Shown here piece after piece: positions 26,323 through 33,988 of a DNA stretch of 64,000 bases. This DNA comes from Gelidibacter gilvus (GTDB lineage: Bacteria > Bacteroidota > Bacteroidia > Flavobacteriales > Flavobacteriaceae). Under the pieces are notes generated by a model. That model had not been told where the DNA came from and searched no databases. It was given only the letters and a program-made list of their open reading frames with translations. Position 1 is the stretch's first letter, and every line of letters starts with the position of its first letter. The translations under genes and the position numbers were made by a program. The DNA is taken from NCBI RefSeq assembly GCF_004115975.1, contig NZ_SDDZ01000004.1:124001-188000 (forward strand), written 5' to 3'.

Positions 26323-27381
26323 ATGAAAATTAAAAACAATTTAGTATTAGCTTTATCACTAATTATTCTGTCATTCTCTTGTAGTAGTGATGATGATAAC
26401 AATCAACAAGAACCACAAGGTGCTTATGAAGAGGGTATCTTGATTACTAATGAAGGTAATTTTGGTCAAGGCAATGGGACTGTGAGTTTTGTGTCAAATG
26501 ATTTTTCTTATACAGAACACAGTGTGTTCTCCAATGTCAATGGTAGATTGTTAGGAGATACCACTCAAAGTATTGGCTTTAGTGATGATTTAGCATATAT
26601 CATTGTCAATAGCTCGCAAAAGATTGAAGTTGTAAATCGTTATACATTTCAATCGGTAGCAACCATTGATTCTGGATTGATGAATCCAAGATTTATCACT
26701 TTTATATCTGGAAAGGGCTATGTGACCAATTGGGGCGATGGTTCCAATGCAGAGGATGACTATGTTGCGGTGATTGATTTAGAAACTAACACAGTTTCTA
26801 GCACAATTCCAGTAGGAGAAGGCCCCGAAAGAATTGTTAATAATGGATCGACTATTTATGTAGCACATCAGGGTGGGTATAGTCAAAATAATATTGTTTC
26901 AGTTATTGATCCAGATTCTGATGTTGTAACGACCATTACCGTTGGTGATGTGCCAAATTCGATGGTTTTTGATAACCAAGGATTATTATATGTTTTGTCT
27001 GGTGGCATTCCAGCTTGGACAGGAAATGAAACTGGAGGGCAATTAAACGTTATCAATACAAGCTCAAATACCGTTTCAGCGACTCTTGAGTTTGGCGATA
27101 ATGAGCACCCATCTAATTTATCTTACGGAGAATCACTTTATTACACCCTAAATGGTGGTGTTTATAAGTTAGCTGTAGGAACCTCCATATTGCCGACAAC
27201 GTCAATAATTGAAAATGTCAATTTTAATTTCATGACCATCCACAATAATATCTTATACGGTGTAGATGCAGGTGACTATACTTCAAGTGGGACTCTACAA
27301 AGTTTTGATTTAGGAACAAATGCACCAAAGCACTCGAAAGTGGTTGGAATTATTCCAGGTGGAATTTACTTTAACGATTAA
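26323..27381 (+). CDS. btuG: BtuG-like surface beta-propeller lipoprotein (cobalamin binding)
   Basis: A 352-residue lipoprotein (lipobox FSCSSDDDNN, Cys20) starting 5 bp after the btuB stop. The acidic run after the cysteine is the type of surface-export signal used by Bacteroidota lipoproteins. The rest is a YncE/DUF5074-type beta-propeller with repeated blades (SKKIEVVNRYTFQSVATI-like, VIDLETNTVSSTIPVGEGPER, VIDPDSDVVTTITVGDVPNS, VINTSSNTVSATLEFGDN). In Bacteroides thetaiotaomicron the propeller lipoprotein BtuG caps BtuB and binds cobalamin extremely tightly. The operon position here argues for the same role. Homology is judged by fold and context only. Confidence 0.78.
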   Translation: MKIKNNLVLALSLIILSFSCSSDDDNNQQEPQGAYEEGILITNEGNFGQGNGTVSFVSNDFSYTEHSVFSNVNGRLLGDTTQSIGFSDDLAYIIVNSSQKIEVVNRYTFQSVATIDSGLMNPRFITFISGKGYVTNWGDGSNAEDDYVAVIDLETNTVSSTIPVGEGPERIVNNGSTIYVAHQGGYSQNNIVSVIDPDSDVVTTITVGDVPNSMVFDNQGLLYVLSGGIPAWTGNETGGQLNVINTSSNTVSATLEFGDNEHPSNLSYGESLYYTLNGGVYKLAVGTSILPTTSIIENVNFNFMTIHNNILYGVDAGDYTSSGTLQSFDLGTNAPKHSKVVGIIPGGIYFND

Positions 27382-27390
27382 TTATATTTT

Positions 27391-27416
27391 AAAGGCCGCT
27401 GAAAAGCGGCTTTTTA
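27391..27416 (+). terminator. Terminator of btuB-btuG
   Basis: AAAGGCCGCT-GAAA-AGCGGCTTTTT: 6 to 8 bp GC stem with a GAAA tetraloop and T run. Confidence 0.88.
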
Positions 27417-27553
27417 TTTACTAAACTGAACACTGTTGCTTAGAATATCAAACTCTAATAAAAGCGATCACTAGGAATGGTAAAGCGCTACTTTTTTAAA
27501 CTGTTTTGACTAGACTTTCTGAATGCCATTTTTCAGATAATTAGACTTTAATT

Positions 27554-28120
27554 ATGACCAAAAATATAAACGAGATGATGTGCCTTGACATATATCTTTC
27601 ATCATTGAATGAGCACGAATTGAAAGCTGTAGATTTTGAAAATAATTTCGAAACCATTCAAACCATGCCATTATTGAGTTGGGATATTTATAGCGACTAT
27701 CGTTTCAGTCAATTTAATGAATTACAAAGAAATCAAGACATTATAAATGTAAAAGCACTGGCGCAAAAATTTAATTGGAACGTAGACATTAATGAATTGT
27801 TTAAGGAGGAAATCTTTGAAGCTATTGTGGTAACCGATTTAAAACAGAAAATAATTTGGGTCAATAAAGGATTTACAGAAATGACAGGTTACTCCAGAAA
27901 AGAGGCCTTAAATAGAACACCCGGATTTTTGCAAGGTCCAAAAACCTCTTTGGAAGTGAAAGAGCGTATTCAAATCAAATTATCAGGTTTAACACCTTTT
28001 AAAGAAGTAATTGTTAATTATAAAAAAAATACGGAGGCATATAAGTGTGAAGTTAAGATTTTCCCTTTATACAACGAGAAAACGACACATTTTATAGCTT
28101 TAGAAAAACGAGTGATATGA
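27554..28120 (+). CDS. PAS (LOV-like) domain protein lacking the photoactive cysteine
   Basis: A 188-residue soluble protein. Residues of about 90-188 form a PAS domain: EAIVVTDLKQKIIWVNKGF, EMTGYSRKEAL, FLQGPKT and VNYKKNTEAYKCEVKIFPLY. The FLQGPKT stretch is the LOV-type signature, but where photoactive LOV domains have GxNCRFLQ this protein reads NRTPGFLQ, so the flavin-adduct cysteine is a proline. No output domain is attached; the N-terminal 85 residues are helical and unrecognised. It overlaps the downstream thioesterase by ATGA, implying coupled expression. A role as a stand-alone sensor or binding module is inferred. Confidence 0.8.
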   Translation: MTKNINEMMCLDIYLSSLNEHELKAVDFENNFETIQTMPLLSWDIYSDYRFSQFNELQRNQDIINVKALAQKFNWNVDINELFKEEIFEAIVVTDLKQKIIWVNKGFTEMTGYSRKEALNRTPGFLQGPKTSLEVKERIQIKLSGLTPFKEVIVNYKKNTEAYKCEVKIFPLYNEKTTHFIALEKRVI

Positions 28121-28503
28121 CTATAGAAGAACGTAAGGAAAGAGCAAAGACTACCATTTTTAAAGCGGTATTTCCAAGTACAACAAATCATTATGATACG
28201 CTCTTTGGAGGCACAGCCATGCAGTTAATGGACGAAACGGCTTTTATAACCGCAACAAGATTTAGCAGACAGAGGATGGTAACGGTTTCTTCAGATCGGA
28301 TTGATTTTACAAAACCCATTCCCGCAGGCACTATTGTAGAACTTACGGGGAGAGTGACGTCTATTGGCAACACGAGTTTAAAGGTGCGTGTCGAAATTTA
28401 TGTTGAGGAAATGTACTCGATGTCTCGAGAAAAAGCGGTTTCTGGCGAATTCACCTTTGTAGCCATTGGAGAAAATAAACTTCCTGTAGAGGTGATCAAA
28501 TAA
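28117..28503 (+). CDS. Acyl-CoA thioesterase (hotdog fold, short form)
   Basis: A 128-residue single hotdog domain: NHYDTLFGGTAMQLMDETAFITATRF (about 26-51) is the catalytic helix segment. It is followed by MVTVSSDRIDFTKPIPAGTIVEL and VTSIGNTSLKVRVEIYVEE. This is the YciA/acyl-CoA hydrolase type, hydrolysing acyl-CoA in the cytoplasm. It is coupled to the PAS protein gene by a four-base overlap. It is similar in type to, but only distantly related to, the longer thioesterase at 18508-19077. Confidence 0.88.
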   Translation: MTIEERKERAKTTIFKAVFPSTTNHYDTLFGGTAMQLMDETAFITATRFSRQRMVTVSSDRIDFTKPIPAGTIVELTGRVTSIGNTSLKVRVEIYVEEMYSMSREKAVSGEFTFVAIGENKLPVEVIK

Positions 28504-28635
28504 TTGGTGCTGCGGTTTTAATAAAATAAGAAGTTAAATATTTAAAAAGAGGACTAATCGCCGATTTTTATAATGGTAAATTTGTCGAAATTGAAATCCT
28601 GTTTATAGTCAAGATTTTAGAAAGTATTAGAATAA

Positions 28636-29619
28636 ATGAGTAAAATGAGGGCTTCGATTAAAGCTATTGGAGGTTACGTGCCAGAAACAATACTAAATAA
28701 TTCACATTTAGAAAAAATTATAGATACCACTGATGAATGGATTATTTCCAGAACAGGTATAAAAGAACGTCGAATTTTAGATGACAAATCGCTGGCAACA
28801 TCAGATATGGCTTCTTTTGCCATTAAAAACTTATTAGAAGACGGCGCTATAGATCCAGATGAGATCGAATGTCTTATTTTGGCAACTTCCACACCCGATT
28901 ATGCTTTAACTCCAACCGCCGCATTGGTATGCGAAAAAGCTGGACTGAAAAATGCCTGGGGCTTTGATTTAAATTCAGCGTGCAGTGGATTTTTATACGG
29001 ACTTTCAGTAGGCGCCAGTTTTATTGAAAGCAATAGGTATAAAAAAATATTAGTTGTTGGCGCAGATAAAATGAGTTCTATTGTCAATTATGAAGATAGG
29101 AATAGTTGTATTCTCTTTGGAGATGGTGCTGGCGCAGTGCTATTGGAAAATGACGAAAGCGGTTCAGGAATTATGCAGAGCATTTTTAAGGTAGATGGTA
29201 AAGGTTCTAAGTTTCTTTCCGTTCCTGGCGGTGGATCTCTACTTCCAACCTCTGAAGAAACAGTTCTTGCCAAAAAACATTATGTGCAGCAAGATGGAAA
29301 AACCGTATTTAAACAGGCTATTAAAAGCATGAGTGCGACCTGTAAAGATATTATGGCAAAAGCTGACCTGTCAATAGATTCTATCGACTGGATTATCCCA
29401 CACCAGGCTAATTTAAGGATCATTCAAGCCGTAAGTGAGGAGGTTGGTATCGATATCAAAAAATTCAAAATTAATATAGAAAAATACGGGAACACAACAG
29501 CAGCCACTATTCCTTTGTGTTTATGGGATTTTAAAAACGATTTCAAAAAGGGAGATAATATTATCATCACCGCTTTTGGAGCTGGTTTTTCTTGGGGAAG
29601 CACTTATGTGAAATGGTAA
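28636..29619 (+). CDS. fabH: 3-oxoacyl-ACP synthase III (KAS III)
   Basis: A 327-residue thiolase-fold enzyme with the KAS III triad: Cys116 in DLNSACSGFLYG, His256 in IPHQANLRI and Asn286 in KYGNTTAA. It condenses acetyl-CoA or a branched starter with malonyl-ACP to begin fatty acid synthesis. Neither rpmF nor plsX, the usual fabH neighbours, is adjacent, so this may be a second KAS III copy. ATG at 28636 gives MSKMRAS; the ATG at residue 4 is also possible. Confidence 0.92.
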   Translation: MSKMRASIKAIGGYVPETILNNSHLEKIIDTTDEWIISRTGIKERRILDDKSLATSDMASFAIKNLLEDGAIDPDEIECLILATSTPDYALTPTAALVCEKAGLKNAWGFDLNSACSGFLYGLSVGASFIESNRYKKILVVGADKMSSIVNYEDRNSCILFGDGAGAVLLENDESGSGIMQSIFKVDGKGSKFLSVPGGGSLLPTSEETVLAKKHYVQQDGKTVFKQAIKSMSATCKDIMAKADLSIDSIDWIIPHQANLRIIQAVSEEVGIDIKKFKINIEKYGNTTAATIPLCLWDFKNDFKKGDNIIITAFGAGFSWGSTYVKW

Positions 29620-29880
29620 TTTATTTCAATTCATAAAACGATAAAATCATTGACAAGAGCCTAAAGTTTCTGTAGGAGCTCAGAGAATTCTGATAGCTAG
29701 TTCGTGTTCTATGGCATTCTCCTTGCGACCTGAACCTTGAAACTAAGTCAGAGGCACTTATACCCGAATTCAAACATTAAAAACCCGCCGGTAAGAAGAA
29801 AGTAAACCGGGATTGATAGCAATGGTCTCGGCATCACAACAAGTGTGTAATTCTGAAGAGTTGAGAGTGGTATAAATAAA
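29620..29880. other. Gene-free stretch after fabH, possibly transcribed
   Basis: About 260 bp with no open frame I trust on either strand and higher G+C than other gaps (for example AAACCCGCCGGTAAG, AAACCGGGATTG, GGTCTCGGCATCAC). It ends in a strong hairpin terminator. It could hold a small RNA or only the 3' untranslated region of fabH; I cannot match it to tmRNA, RNase P, 4.5S or 6S RNA. Confidence 0.3.
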
Positions 29881-29922
29881 GAAAGCGGATGGTTATCTAT
29901 TGACAACTATCCGCTTTTTTTA
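29878..29922. terminator. Bidirectional terminator between fabH and the S41 peptidase
   Basis: AAAGCGGATgGTT pairs with AACtATCCGCTTT (one wobble pair), followed by T7 on the plus strand and an A/T tract on the other side. Confidence 0.85.
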
Positions 29923-29932
29923 TGTGATGATT

Positions 29933-31408
29933 TTATCTCAAATTTTGAAATGCTGGAAGATGGTCCAGGACATCAATATACATTTCATTATCCAAGAGCT
30001 TTTTGTCAACTTGATCTTTTAATGGAATCAGGTTATTATCTACAGATGGAAATGCTCGTCCACTTCCAGTAATATTAGCAATTGCTTTTGCCAAAAAAGG
30101 TTCGTCAGCCTCACCTAAAACACCAAGGAAGTTCACTGCTTCTGTCATTTGGAACTGCTCCATTGAGTTTAAAAAACCTTTAGGTGGCACCCGGACATCA
30201 TCTTTATTTACAGAAACAGCAACTAAAGGCTGAATGGCATAGGTGTGATTAGGATTTGCATTTTGACGAGAAAAGTTTTCAGAGTCATATAAAGTCACTG
30301 AAGCTTGGGATTTTCCGGTTGTTCTACCACCAATTTGAACCACATCAATATATGCAGATAAACCGTTAATAATTAGCTCACTGGCTGAAGCTGTTCTGTT
30401 TGTTGTTAAAACATAAACTTTATCTAAGTTGAGTGAATTAATGGCACCTACATCTCCAGGAGCATTGTTCTTGAATGTATATGAAGTGTTTTCTGATTGC
30501 AAATTTTCATTCCAAACAAGCTTGGAGAAAACTTTACCATTGAATTGACCGGTGATCATACTAGCCAAAAGTGCTGCGGTACTTACTGATCCGCCACCAT
30601 TGTATCTTAAATCCAAAACCAAATGTTGGATGCCAGCAGATTTAAATTCCCCGAATGCTTCATTGAGCTGCTTGTCGTAATTACTTGTAAAGCTGTTATA
30701 CATTAAATAACCAATTTTAGAGCCATTGATGTCCAGTACTTTGGTGGTGTGAACAGGATTTTCAGTATATGGTTTTTTGGTCAATGTTGCAGTTTCAGAA
30801 GTCGAGTCTACGCTGTCATCATTAGGATTTGCAGTGCCGTTGTCATTATAAGTTGCAAAATTTAAAGTGTACGTGTCCTTATTTAAAAGCGAATTAAAGT
30901 TATCTGCAGTCATTTGAACACCATCAATAGCATTGAAAATCTGCCCCCGTTTTAATCCAGCGGCACTTGCTTCACTATCATTCAACACCAATCGGATAAC
31001 TCCAAAAACCTTAGTATTGCTACCAGGTTGGTAATAATAATTGGACTCTAGACCATTACTTTTGAAAACACCTTGAAATTGTTGTTCCAGAGCGATATAA
31101 TCATCAGTGATAAAACTAAAGCGATCCACAACTTCCCTTTGGTATATCAAACTTTCAAAGAATTCTTCAGGTTCTGAATACCCGTTTATATAGTTAACAT
31201 AAGCTTCGTCGCTGGTAAACCGATTGTCTGCCAAATTTGGAATATCCGATTTATAGAGATAAAAAATGTTCATCGCAGTCCAAATAAAATCATTGACTTC
31301 ATTTTTAACGACGGCTGGTGGTGTGACTTCATCATCTTTGTCTTTATAACAACTTGTGTTTAGGCTAAATACAATCAGTGCAAAAAGGGCAATTTTTAAA
31401 ACTTTCAT
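29933..31408 (-). CDS. S41 family C-terminal processing peptidase, lipoprotein
   Basis: A 491-residue lipoprotein (signal ending SLNTSC, Cys20, then YKDKDDE). An N-terminal helical region (NEVNDFIWTAMNIFYLYK) is followed by a PDZ-like segment (SEASAAGLKRGQIFNAIDG) and the S41 protease core. The core includes HLVLDLRYNGGGSVSTAALLA, then TNRTASASELIINGLSAY with the catalytic serine, and GGRTTGKSQAS with the catalytic lysine. It should cleave envelope proteins on the outer membrane or cell surface. Its promoter region is shared with the divergent ECF sigma gene. Confidence 0.88.
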   Translation of the reverse strand: MKVLKIALFALIVFSLNTSCYKDKDDEVTPPAVVKNEVNDFIWTAMNIFYLYKSDIPNLADNRFTSDEAYVNYINGYSEPEEFFESLIYQREVVDRFSFITDDYIALEQQFQGVFKSNGLESNYYYQPGSNTKVFGVIRLVLNDSEASAAGLKRGQIFNAIDGVQMTADNFNSLLNKDTYTLNFATYNDNGTANPNDDSVDSTSETATLTKKPYTENPVHTTKVLDINGSKIGYLMYNSFTSNYDKQLNEAFGEFKSAGIQHLVLDLRYNGGGSVSTAALLASMITGQFNGKVFSKLVWNENLQSENTSYTFKNNAPGDVGAINSLNLDKVYVLTTNRTASASELIINGLSAYIDVVQIGGRTTGKSQASVTLYDSENFSRQNANPNHTYAIQPLVAVSVNKDDVRVPPKGFLNSMEQFQMTEAVNFLGVLGEADEPFLAKAIANITGSGRAFPSVDNNLIPLKDQVDKKLLDNEMYIDVLDHLPAFQNLR

Positions 31409-31489
31409 GGGACTTATTTTTTTTAATCAATTAATTCATCGGTAATTTAACTCGAAATTTACTTACATTATTGTAAACTTAAAAATATT

Positions 31490-31515
31490 TGTAACAAAAC
31501 TGAATGTCTCTCGTC
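31490..31515 (+). promoter_or_regulatory. ECF-type promoter before the sigma factor gene
   Basis: TGTAAC (31490-31495), a 16-nt spacer and CGTC (31512-31515) match the classic ECF promoter layout (AAC-type -35 and CGTC-type -10). It lies 47 nt upstream of the sigma factor gene, suggesting autoregulation. A 7-bp inverted repeat AACAGAT/ATCTGTT (31527-31547) follows. Confidence 0.6.
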
Positions 31516-31562
31516 GTAAGAGTAGAAACAGATTTAACTCATCTGTTATAAAACCAACCATA

Positions 31563-32072
31563 ATGACACAAACTGATTTTGTAAAATTGGTATTGCCTTT
31601 TAAGGATAAGGTCTACCGGCTTGCTCGACGGCTTCTGGTTTCTAAAGAGGAAGCAGAAGATGCCACGCAAGAGATCTTAATAAAGTTATGGAACAATAAA
31701 GAAAAGATTGAGGATTATAAAAACGTAGAGGCTTTTTCAATGACGATGACCAAAAATTTGTGCTTGGACCGTTTAAAATCGAAACAGGCCCAAAACTTAA
31801 AAATTGTCCACAGCAATTACCAGGATCATAACCTATCCTTACAAAAACAAGTGGAACTCAATGATAGTGTAGATTGGGTTTCTAAGATTATGGAGGAATT
31901 ACCAGAACAGCAAAAAATAATTGTGCAACTAAGAGATATAGAGGATTATGAATTTGATGAGATTGCAAAGGTTTTGGAAATGAACGAGACCGCAGTGAGA
32001 GTAGCCTTGTCGAGGGCAAGAAAAACAATTAGGGAAAAATTGACTAAAAAACACAGCTATGGCATTAAATAA
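31563..32072 (+). CDS. ECF RNA polymerase sigma factor
   Basis: A 169-residue sigma-70 family protein with region 2 (VYRLARRLLVSKEEAEDATQ and EILIKLWNNKE, about 17-49) and region 4 (LPEQQKIIVQLRDIEDYEFDEIAKVLEMNETAVRVALSRARKTI split across residues 115-160). Regions 1.1 and 3 are missing, as in extracytoplasmic function sigma factors. Its end overlaps the start of the downstream membrane protein gene by 14 bases. The operon continues with two DUF4252 genes, so the regulon is probably envelope related. A matching ECF promoter lies upstream. Confidence 0.9.
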   Translation: MTQTDFVKLVLPFKDKVYRLARRLLVSKEEAEDATQEILIKLWNNKEKIEDYKNVEAFSMTMTKNLCLDRLKSKQAQNLKIVHSNYQDHNLSLQKQVELNDSVDWVSKIMEELPEQQKIIVQLRDIEDYEFDEIAKVLEMNETAVRVALSRARKTIREKLTKKHSYGIK

Positions 32073-32556
32073 TATAGAACAACTTTTAGAAAAGTATGAC
32101 AATGCTGAAACAAGCTTGGCTGAAGAAGCACAAATAAGAGCTTATTTCGCCCAAGAAGAGGTGCCTGCACATTTAGAATCGTACAAGCTATTGTTTCAAT
32201 ATGTGTCGCATACAAAACAAGAACAGTTTACCAAAGACGTTCCATTACAACCTAAACGTACAAAAGTGTACCAATGGATTTCTGTCGCAGCCGTGGCGGT
32301 TCTTATGTTGGGCGCCTATTTTCAAGTGACTCAAATGAATCAGACAAAAACTTTGGACGATTTAAGTCACGAACAATTGATGGCCTACAACCAAACCATG
32401 GAGGTGTTTAACTTAGTGTCAACAAAGCTCAATAAAGGTTCTGCTCATTTGGGCGCCTTAGATCTAGTGTCCACTAAGTTAAATGAAGGTGCTGAAAATC
32501 TGGTCTATGTCAAAGAATTTAATAAAGCAACAAATAAAATAATTAAAAACAAGTAA
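32059..32556 (+). CDS. Single-pass membrane protein, candidate anti-sigma factor
   Basis: A 165-residue protein overlapping the sigma gene by 14 bases. The cytoplasmic N-terminus (1-75) is helical (IEQLLEKYDNAETSLAEEAQIRAYF), followed by one membrane helix (about 76-92, WISVAAVAVLMLGAYF) and an extracytoplasmic tail. This layout and position suit an anti-sigma factor, although no zinc-binding HxxxCxxC motif is seen. The tail contains an internal duplication (LVSTKLNKGSAHL then LVSTKLNEGAENL). Function is inferred from context. Confidence 0.7.
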   Translation: MALNNIEQLLEKYDNAETSLAEEAQIRAYFAQEEVPAHLESYKLLFQYVSHTKQEQFTKDVPLQPKRTKVYQWISVAAVAVLMLGAYFQVTQMNQTKTLDDLSHEQLMAYNQTMEVFNLVSTKLNKGSAHLGALDLVSTKLNEGAENLVYVKEFNKATNKIIKNK

Positions 32557-32576
32557 CCTGATTAAATATAAGAATT

Positions 32577-33203
32577 ATGAAAAAATTAATAAACCTTCGC
32601 GCATACCTTCAAAAGAAGAGTGACGTAAGCAAAAAAGCAGTTGTTGTCTTGGCCCTTATGATTGCGCCAATGGTATCCTTTGGACAAAGCTTTTTTAATA
32701 AATATGAGTCCATGAAGGGTGTCACCTCTGGAGTGATCAGTCAAAAAATGTTTAAAATGATTGCGACCATTGATGTGGATCTTGAAGATCCGGAAGCCCA
32801 AGGCTTTTTAGATATGGTCAAGAAAATTGAGAGCATCAAAGTGTTGAGTACTGGTGATGATAACATTTCTTCAAGCTTGGCAGCTGATACTGAAAAGTAT
32901 ATTAGCAGTTCAAAATTGGATGAATTGATGCGATTTAAAGATGGTAACCAAACGGTAAAGTTTTACGTCAAAGAAGGCCGTGATGAAAATCATGTCAAAG
33001 AACTGTTAATGTTTATCAGTGGTTTGAAAGAATTGACCAAAGACACCAAGGTTGAAATCAATGGTGAAAAGAGAGAGATTGAAACCATCTTAGTTTCCAT
33101 TGTTGGTGATGTGGATTTGAGAGAGATCTCTAAAATTACCAGTAAAATGAATGTTCCTGGTGGAGAACATCTTGAAAAAGCTGGAAAAGGTAAAAAACAA
33201 TAA
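32577..33203 (+). CDS. DUF4252 family exported protein
   Basis: A 208-residue protein with a signal peptide placed late, at residues 20-37 (AVVVLALMIAPMVSFGQ). The mature domain (KYESMKGVTSGVISQKMFKM, LIKFKDGNQTVKFYVKEG-like, EINGEKREIETILVSIVGDVDL) matches DUF4252, a small Bacteroidota domain of unknown function often found next to ECF sigma genes. It lies 20 bp after the candidate anti-sigma gene and 2 bp before a second DUF4252 gene, all in one operon. Confidence 0.8.
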   Translation: MKKLINLRAYLQKKSDVSKKAVVVLALMIAPMVSFGQSFFNKYESMKGVTSGVISQKMFKMIATIDVDLEDPEAQGFLDMVKKIESIKVLSTGDDNISSSLAADTEKYISSSKLDELMRFKDGNQTVKFYVKEGRDENHVKELLMFISGLKELTKDTKVEINGEKREIETILVSIVGDVDLREISKITSKMNVPGGEHLEKAGKGKKQ

Positions 33204-33205
33204 CT

Positions 33206-33751
33206 ATGATCTCATTAATGAAAAATCTAGCAGGTATGATCCTCTTGGTTGTAACACTACAAAGTTGCAATCAAGGTCAATCATTACAACGTTATTACGT
33301 AGACAATCAAGAACAGCCTAATTTTCTTTCGATAGATGTGCCATTAAGCATGCTAAATCTGGATAAGGAACAATTGACCGATGATCAAAAGGATGCCTAT
33401 AAATCCATCCAAAAGTTGAACATGTTGGCTTACAAGGTCACTCCTGACAACACTTTGGAATATGAAGTGGAAATGGCAAAAGTAAAAACCATTTTGGACG
33501 ATTCTAAATATGAAGAATTAATGCGTGGAGGCAATCCTGAAGACGGAACGTTTGTCATTAAAATTTTGGGAAAAAAAGATGATATTGAAGAGTTTATCCT
33601 ATTTGGGAGTCTTGATAATAAGGGGTTTGCCATTATACGGGTCTTAGGAAGTGACATGAACCCCAATAAAATTATGACTTTGGCTTCGGTAATGGATAAA
33701 GCAAATATTGACGATTCCAAACTCAGTCAGTTTACCGAGTTTTTTAAATAA
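33206..33751 (+). CDS. DUF4252 family lipoprotein
   Basis: A 181-residue lipoprotein with lipobox VTLQSC (Cys21). Like its neighbour it has the DUF4252 pattern (LSIDVPLSMLNLD, KYEELMRGGNPEDGTFVIKIL, GSLDNKGFAIIRVLG). The pair are probably paralogues, one soluble in the periplasm and one lipid anchored. Start may also be the methionine at residue 5. Last gene of the ECF operon; a terminator follows. Confidence 0.78.
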   Translation: MISLMKNLAGMILLVVTLQSCNQGQSLQRYYVDNQEQPNFLSIDVPLSMLNLDKEQLTDDQKDAYKSIQKLNMLAYKVTPDNTLEYEVEMAKVKTILDDSKYEELMRGGNPEDGTFVIKILGKKDDIEEFILFGSLDNKGFAIIRVLGSDMNPNKIMTLASVMDKANIDDSKLSQFTEFFK

Positions 33752-33780
33752 GCAGAGAAAAAAACGGTATATTTAATATT

Positions 33781-33822
33781 GAAAATCACCCAAGAAACGT
33801 TAAGCTTCTGGGCGATTTTTGT
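33781..33822. terminator. Bidirectional terminator after the ECF-DUF4252 operon
   Basis: AAAATC-CCCA-GAA and TTC-TGGG-GATTTT arms form a long, slightly imperfect stem with T runs on both sides. The stop codon of the small minus-strand gene lies in its loop. Confidence 0.75.
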
Positions 33823-33985
33823 TTTTATATAATCTGATGAACATATATCCGACGAGACAGATAAAAGTTCCAAGGAGCAAAAACTTCACAATAAAGTAAT
33901 CGAGCACATCAAAAATACCGGCTATTAAAAAAACAAGGGTAACAATCCCTGTAAGTATTAGTCCTATGAAATCGATTTGGTTCAT
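33800..33985 (-). CDS. Small two-helix membrane protein
   Basis: A 61-residue protein with two hydrophobic helices (about 6-26 and 31-50) and a basic tail (RLYKNKNRPEA). It begins 3 bp after the purB stop codon in the same direction, so it is probably a real co-transcribed gene. I do not recognise a family, and nothing suggests a function beyond membrane location. Confidence 0.6.
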   Translation of the reverse strand: MNQIDFIGLILTGIVTLVFLIAGIFDVLDYFIVKFLLLGTFICLVGYMFIRLYKNKNRPEA

Positions 33986-33988
33986 CTT

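Noticed and set aside
29620-29880. RNase P, 6S, 4.5S or tmRNA gene
   Set aside because: The segment lacks the conserved core motifs of all four RNAs; only a generic small-RNA possibility remains.
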